Source of the DNA: Flavobacterium cauense R2A-7
GTDB lineage: Bacteria; Bacteroidota; Bacteroidia; Flavobacteriales; Flavobacteriaceae
Length of the DNA stretch: 64,000 bases
NCBI RefSeq assembly: GCF_000498475.1
Contig: NZ_AVBI01000014.1
Location: 124,001 to 188,000 of the forward strand
Reading direction: 5' to 3'
Shown here: one piece after another, positions 61,697-64,000 of the stretch
Layout of the letters: each line of letters starts with the position of its first letter
Numbering within the stretch: the stretch's first letter is position 1
Translations under genes and position numbers: made by a program
The notes under the pieces: model-generated
What the model was told of the DNA's origin: nothing
Databases searched by the model: none
Seen by the model: only the letters and a program-made list of their open reading frames with translations

Positions 61697-61767
61697 TGGC
61701 CTATGGTGTAATGGTAACACTCCGGTTTTTGGTACCGTCATTCAAGGTTCGAGTCCTTGTGGGCCAA
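61697..61767 (+). tRNA. tRNA-Gln (anticodon TTG), copy 2
   Basis: Identical 71-nt sequence and six identical upstream bases (GGTTAT), exactly 200 nt after copy 1. Its own promoter and terminator surround it, so both copies are separate transcription units. Confidence 0.93.
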
Positions 61768-61800
61768 CAGGAAACCTCTCAATTTGAGGGGTTTTTTTAT
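61768..61800 (+). terminator. Terminator of tRNA-Gln copy 2
   Basis: AAACCTCTCAA / TTTGAGGGGTTTTTTT hairpin with T run right after the tRNA; different sequence from the first tRNA's terminator. Confidence 0.8.
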
Positions 61801-61827
61801 TTTGAATCTCTGTGTAATTAAGGTATA

Positions 61828-61857
61828 AAAAAGCCCGTTCAACGAACGGGCTTTTTG
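61828..61857 (-). terminator. Terminator of the universal stress protein gene
   Basis: AAAAAGCCCGTTC / GAACGGGCTTTTT hairpin, symmetrical, downstream of the minus-strand usp gene. Confidence 0.85.
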
Positions 61858-61873
61858 TTTATATGCTATGTGG

Positions 61874-62698
61874 TTAGATTTTAAAAGTAACCACCGGTCT
61901 TACCGAGTGGTTTACTAAATCTTCGCTGATACTTCCATTGAAGAAGTGTGCCAGGCCTTTTCTTCCGTGTGTGCTCATTCCGATTAAGTCGGCATCGATA
62001 CTGTTGGCGAAATTTAAAATTCCTTTTTCAACATTCACGTCATTATAGATGTGTGTAGAGAAATTGTTGATTTGGAATTTCGAAACAAAATCATTCATTA
62101 TTTTTTCAGCCACCGCGGTTGATTTGAAATTGTTTGGTGTGTTGATGGAGACCAAGTGTAGATGTGCTCCGAATTTGTTGGTGAATTCTACAGCGTTTTC
62201 GAATGTTTTAGTTACTTCATCTGAGAAATCAGAAGCAAATACGAATTTGTTTACATTGAATTCTCCGGTTTCTTTTTTGATTACTAAAACAGGAATGTCT
62301 GAAGTTCGAACAACTTTTTCAGTGTTGGAACCGATGATCATTTCTTTAAATCCGTTGGCACCATGTGATCCCATTACGATTAAATCGATGTTGTTTTTTT
62401 TACTTACATCAATGATTCCGCTGAAAGCAGATTCTAATTTGATGATTTCAGAAACTTCCAAACCGTCTAAATAACTTGCATTGGTAACTTCGTCTAATTT
62501 TTCTTCAGCTCTTTTTTTGAAGTACATGATTTCTGGGATTTCGTGACCATGAACCTGAGCGTCATTTCCTTCGTGTGGTAACTCCAGCATGTGAAGTAAA
62601 AAAATTTCGCCATTATTTTTTTTGGCAATTTGTGCAGCTACTTTAAGTGCGTATTCGGCGTGTTGGGAAAAATCTGTTGGTACTAAAATTCGTTTCAT
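61874..62698 (-). CDS. Universal stress protein, two tandem UspA domains
   Basis: 274 residues from the ATG at 62698 (MKRILVPTDFSQHAEYALKVAAQIA); the open frame continues 27 codons upstream but that part is not Usp-like. Two UspA domains (~1-140 and ~145-274), the first with IVMGSHGANGFKEMIIGSNTEKVV and the second with IGMSTHGRKGLAHFFNGSISEDLV, the ATP-binding G-x2-G-x9-G(S/T) type. General stress protein; trigger unknown. Confidence 0.93.
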   Translation of the reverse strand: MKRILVPTDFSQHAEYALKVAAQIAKKNNGEIFLLHMLELPHEGNDAQVHGHEIPEIMYFKKRAEEKLDEVTNASYLDGLEVSEIIKLESAFSGIIDVSKKNNIDLIVMGSHGANGFKEMIIGSNTEKVVRTSDIPVLVIKKETGEFNVNKFVFASDFSDEVTKTFENAVEFTNKFGAHLHLVSINTPNNFKSTAVAEKIMNDFVSKFQINNFSTHIYNDVNVEKGILNFANSIDADLIGMSTHGRKGLAHFFNGSISEDLVNHSVRPVVTFKI

Positions 62699-62795
62699 AA
62701 CTGTTAAATGTGGGAAATTGGTGTTTAAATACTTTTTCATAAAGATATAAATATATTTAGAATTAACAATGATTTTCAATATTTAAAAAAAATTG

Positions 62796-62858
62796 TATAT
62801 TTGCACCGTTATTTATTATCGAACTAAGTAATGAGGGAAGCAGTGCTTCCCTCTTTTT
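62796..62858 (+). promoter_or_regulatory. rimP-nusA promoter element and leader hairpin (possible attenuator)
   Basis: TATATTTG (62796-62803) without a clear TTG at -33. 30 nt later, GAGGGAAGCA-G-TGCTTCCCTC (62833-62853) followed by five T forms a perfect palindrome of terminator type, ending 8 nt before the rimP ATG. Confidence 0.55.
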
Positions 62859-62866
62859 ATACAAAT

Positions 62867-63331
62867 ATGACATTTAAAGAAAAAGTAAGCAGTGTTGTTA
62901 ATGAAGCCTTGGGGCAAAAGCCTTCTCTTTTTTTGATTGACCTGACGATTACGGACGCATACAAAATTATCGTAACTTTAGATGGTGATAACGGGGTGAT
63001 TCTTCAGGATTGTATCGATGTCAGTAGGGCTATTGAAGGCGGTTTGGATCGTGAGGAGCAGGATTTTTCGATGGAAGTGGCTTCGGCGGGAGCAACTTCT
63101 CCTCTGAAAATGCCGAGACAGTTTAAGAAAAACATCGGAAGAAAACTGAAAGTGACTACTGCAACAGAAAAAATTGAAGCGGAAATTACCGATGCAAATG
63201 ATGAATTTATTGTTTTGGAATGGTCTGCCAGAGAACCAAAGCAAGTTGGGAAAGGAAAAGAAACTGTTCAGAAAAGAGCAGAAGTTAAATACGAAGATAT
63301 TAAAGAAGCAATTGTTATAATAACATTTTAA
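62867..63331 (+). CDS. rimP: Ribosome maturation factor RimP
   Basis: 154 residues from the ATG at 62867; the frame extends to 62831 but that part encodes the leader hairpin. RimP assists 30S assembly. Conserved segments: VLDG-like [42 protein letters not shown] and the C-terminal SH3-like domain. Followed 13 nt later by nusA, the usual rimP-nusA-infB order. Confidence 0.95.
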   Translation: MTFKEKVSSVVNEALGQKPSLFLIDLTITDAYKIIVTLDGDNGVILQDCIDVSRAIEGGLDREEQDFSMEVASAGATSPLKMPRQFKKNIGRKLKVTTATEKIEAEITDANDEFIVLEWSAREPKQVGKGKETVQKRAEVKYEDIKEAIVIITF

Positions 63332-63344
63332 ATAAAGAGTTGGC

Positions 63345-64000
63345 ATGGAAAATATTGCATTAATCGAGTCGTTTTCAGAGTTTAAAGACGATAAACTTAT
63401 CGATAGAGTTACCTTAATGGCGATTTTAGAAGATGTGTTTAGAAATGCATTGAAAAAGAAATACGGTTCAGATGATAACTTCGATATCATTATCAATCCT
63501 GACAAAGGGGATATGGAAATCTGGAGAAATCGTGTGGTGGTTGCAGACGGTGAAGTGGAAGATGAGAATTCTGAAATTTCATTATCGGAAGCACGAAAAA
63601 TTGAGCCCGACTTTGAAGTGGGTGAGGATGTGTCTGAAGAAGTGAAGTTAATACAATTGGGTAGAAGAGCGATTTTGGCCTTACGTCAGAACCTGATTTC
63701 TAAAATCCACGAACATGATAATACCAATCTTTACAAACAATTTAAAGATTTAATTGGTGATATTTATACAGCAGAAGTGCATCACGTACGTCCAAAAGCT
63801 GTAATTTTGGTAGATGATGAAGGAAACGAAATCGTGTTGCCGAAGGAAAAACAAATTCCGTCCGACTTCTTCCGTAAAGGAGATAACGTGCGTGGAATCA
63901 TTGAAAGTGTTGAATTAAAAGGAAATAAGCCTCAGATTTTAATGTCGAGAACCTCCGATAAGTTTTTGGAGAAATTGTTCGAACAGGAAATTCCTGAGGT
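63345..64000 (+). CDS. nusA: Transcription termination/antitermination protein NusA (3' end outside window)
   Basis: 218 residues visible from the ATG at 63345 (MENIALIESFSEFKDDKLID). The N-terminal RNA-polymerase-binding domain (~1-125) and the start of the S1 domain (~128-205: GDIYTAEVHHVRPKAVILVDDEGNEIVLPKEKQIPSDFFRKGDNVRGIIESV) are seen; the KH domains should follow outside the window. Confidence 0.96.
   Translation, partial: MENIALIESFSEFKDDKLIDRVTLMAILEDVFRNALKKKYGSDDNFDIIINPDKGDMEIWRNRVVVADGEVEDENSEISLSEARKIEPDFEVGEDVSEEVKLIQLGRRAILALRQNLISKIHEHDNTNLYKQFKDLIGDIYTAEVHHVRPKAVILVDDEGNEIVLPKEKQIPSDFFRKGDNVRGIIESVELKGNKPQILMSRTSDKFLEKLFEQEIPE

Noticed and set aside
62831..62866. Upstream in-frame start of rimP ([12 protein letters not shown])
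   Set aside because: Those codons are made of the leader hairpin and T run; the conserved RimP start is at 62867.
62978..63505. 175-codon minus-strand frame over rimP and nusA
   Set aside because: Phe/Asn/Ser-rich shadow frame opposite two conserved genes.
1..64000. CRISPR arrays, rRNA operons, insertion sequences, integrases
   Set aside because: No regularly spaced repeats, rRNA signature sequences, transposase or integrase motifs were seen on either strand.

Overview
The window looks like chromosomal DNA of a member of the Flavobacteriaceae (Bacteroidota), probably Flavobacterium or a close relative. The signs are two secreted proteins with type IX secretion C-terminal sorting domains, the gliding lipoprotein GldD, a bacterial geranylgeranylglyceryl-phosphate synthase, DUF3078/DUF3127/DUF4301/DUF2723 proteins, promoters of the Bacteroidota type (TTG, about 19 nt, TAnnTTTG), and almost no Shine-Dalgarno sequences. 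Coding density is high. No rRNA, CRISPR array, transposase or prophage was seen, and no gene-free stretch exceeds 300 bases.

Layout. 0-6.5 kb: 3' end of a PA-domain/Asp-box type IX-secreted protein, a putative regulator, a DUF3078 protein, dxs, and divergent tadA. 6.7-15 kb: an alpha-2-macroglobulin lipoprotein and its usual partner penicillin-binding protein 1C. 15-21 kb: RNase E/G, a 30-residue basic (putative ribosomal) protein, HU, mutY, ssb, gldD, a metal-binding-domain lipoprotein and an EamA transporter. 21-27 kb: two M16 peptidases (one with, one without the zinc motif), rplU-rpmA, ahcY. 27-32.5 kb: phosphopantetheinyl transferase, a Crp/Fnr regulator with a small membrane protein and truncated haemoglobin, GGGP synthase, PnuC-like transporter, DUF4301 and ArfB. 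32.5-35 kb: a TPP riboswitch controlling a TonB-dependent receptor, then a Rieske-like lipoprotein. 35.5-40.7 kb: greA, a HIT protein, a broken CxxCH lipoprotein gene, a histidine kinase, a flavin reductase, DUF3127 and aat. 40.7-46.1 kb: an AT-rich island with a TPR histidine kinase, a LytTR response regulator, a LamG type IX-secreted protein and a 30-residue membrane peptide. 46-51.4 kb: VF530, DUF1275, tag, a queuosine-precursor transporter, and the rplM-rpsI-rpsB-tsf operon. 51.4-61.3 kb: serine hydrolase, polA, metallophosphoesterase, thioredoxin-like protein, polysaccharide deacetylase, DUF2723 membrane protein. 61.4-64 kb: two identical tRNA-Gln cassettes, a universal stress protein, rimP and the start of nusA.

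The most unusual signal is a dispersed intergenic repeat present four times (about 12.4, 15.0, 25.5 and 39.9 kb). Conserved outer boxes flank a central stem-loop whose sequence differs between copies; in two copies the loop appears inverted, and one copy carries a second, REP-like palindrome inside its loop. It may be a mobile palindromic element or a structured RNA. Other points of interest are terminator-like hairpins inside the greA and rimP leaders, a TPP-riboswitch receptor near a PnuC-type transporter, a DUF3127 protein ending in an SSB-type tail, the absence of gldE between ssb and gldD, an in-frame stop in a CxxCH lipoprotein gene, and several family members lacking their usual catalytic or metal-binding residues.
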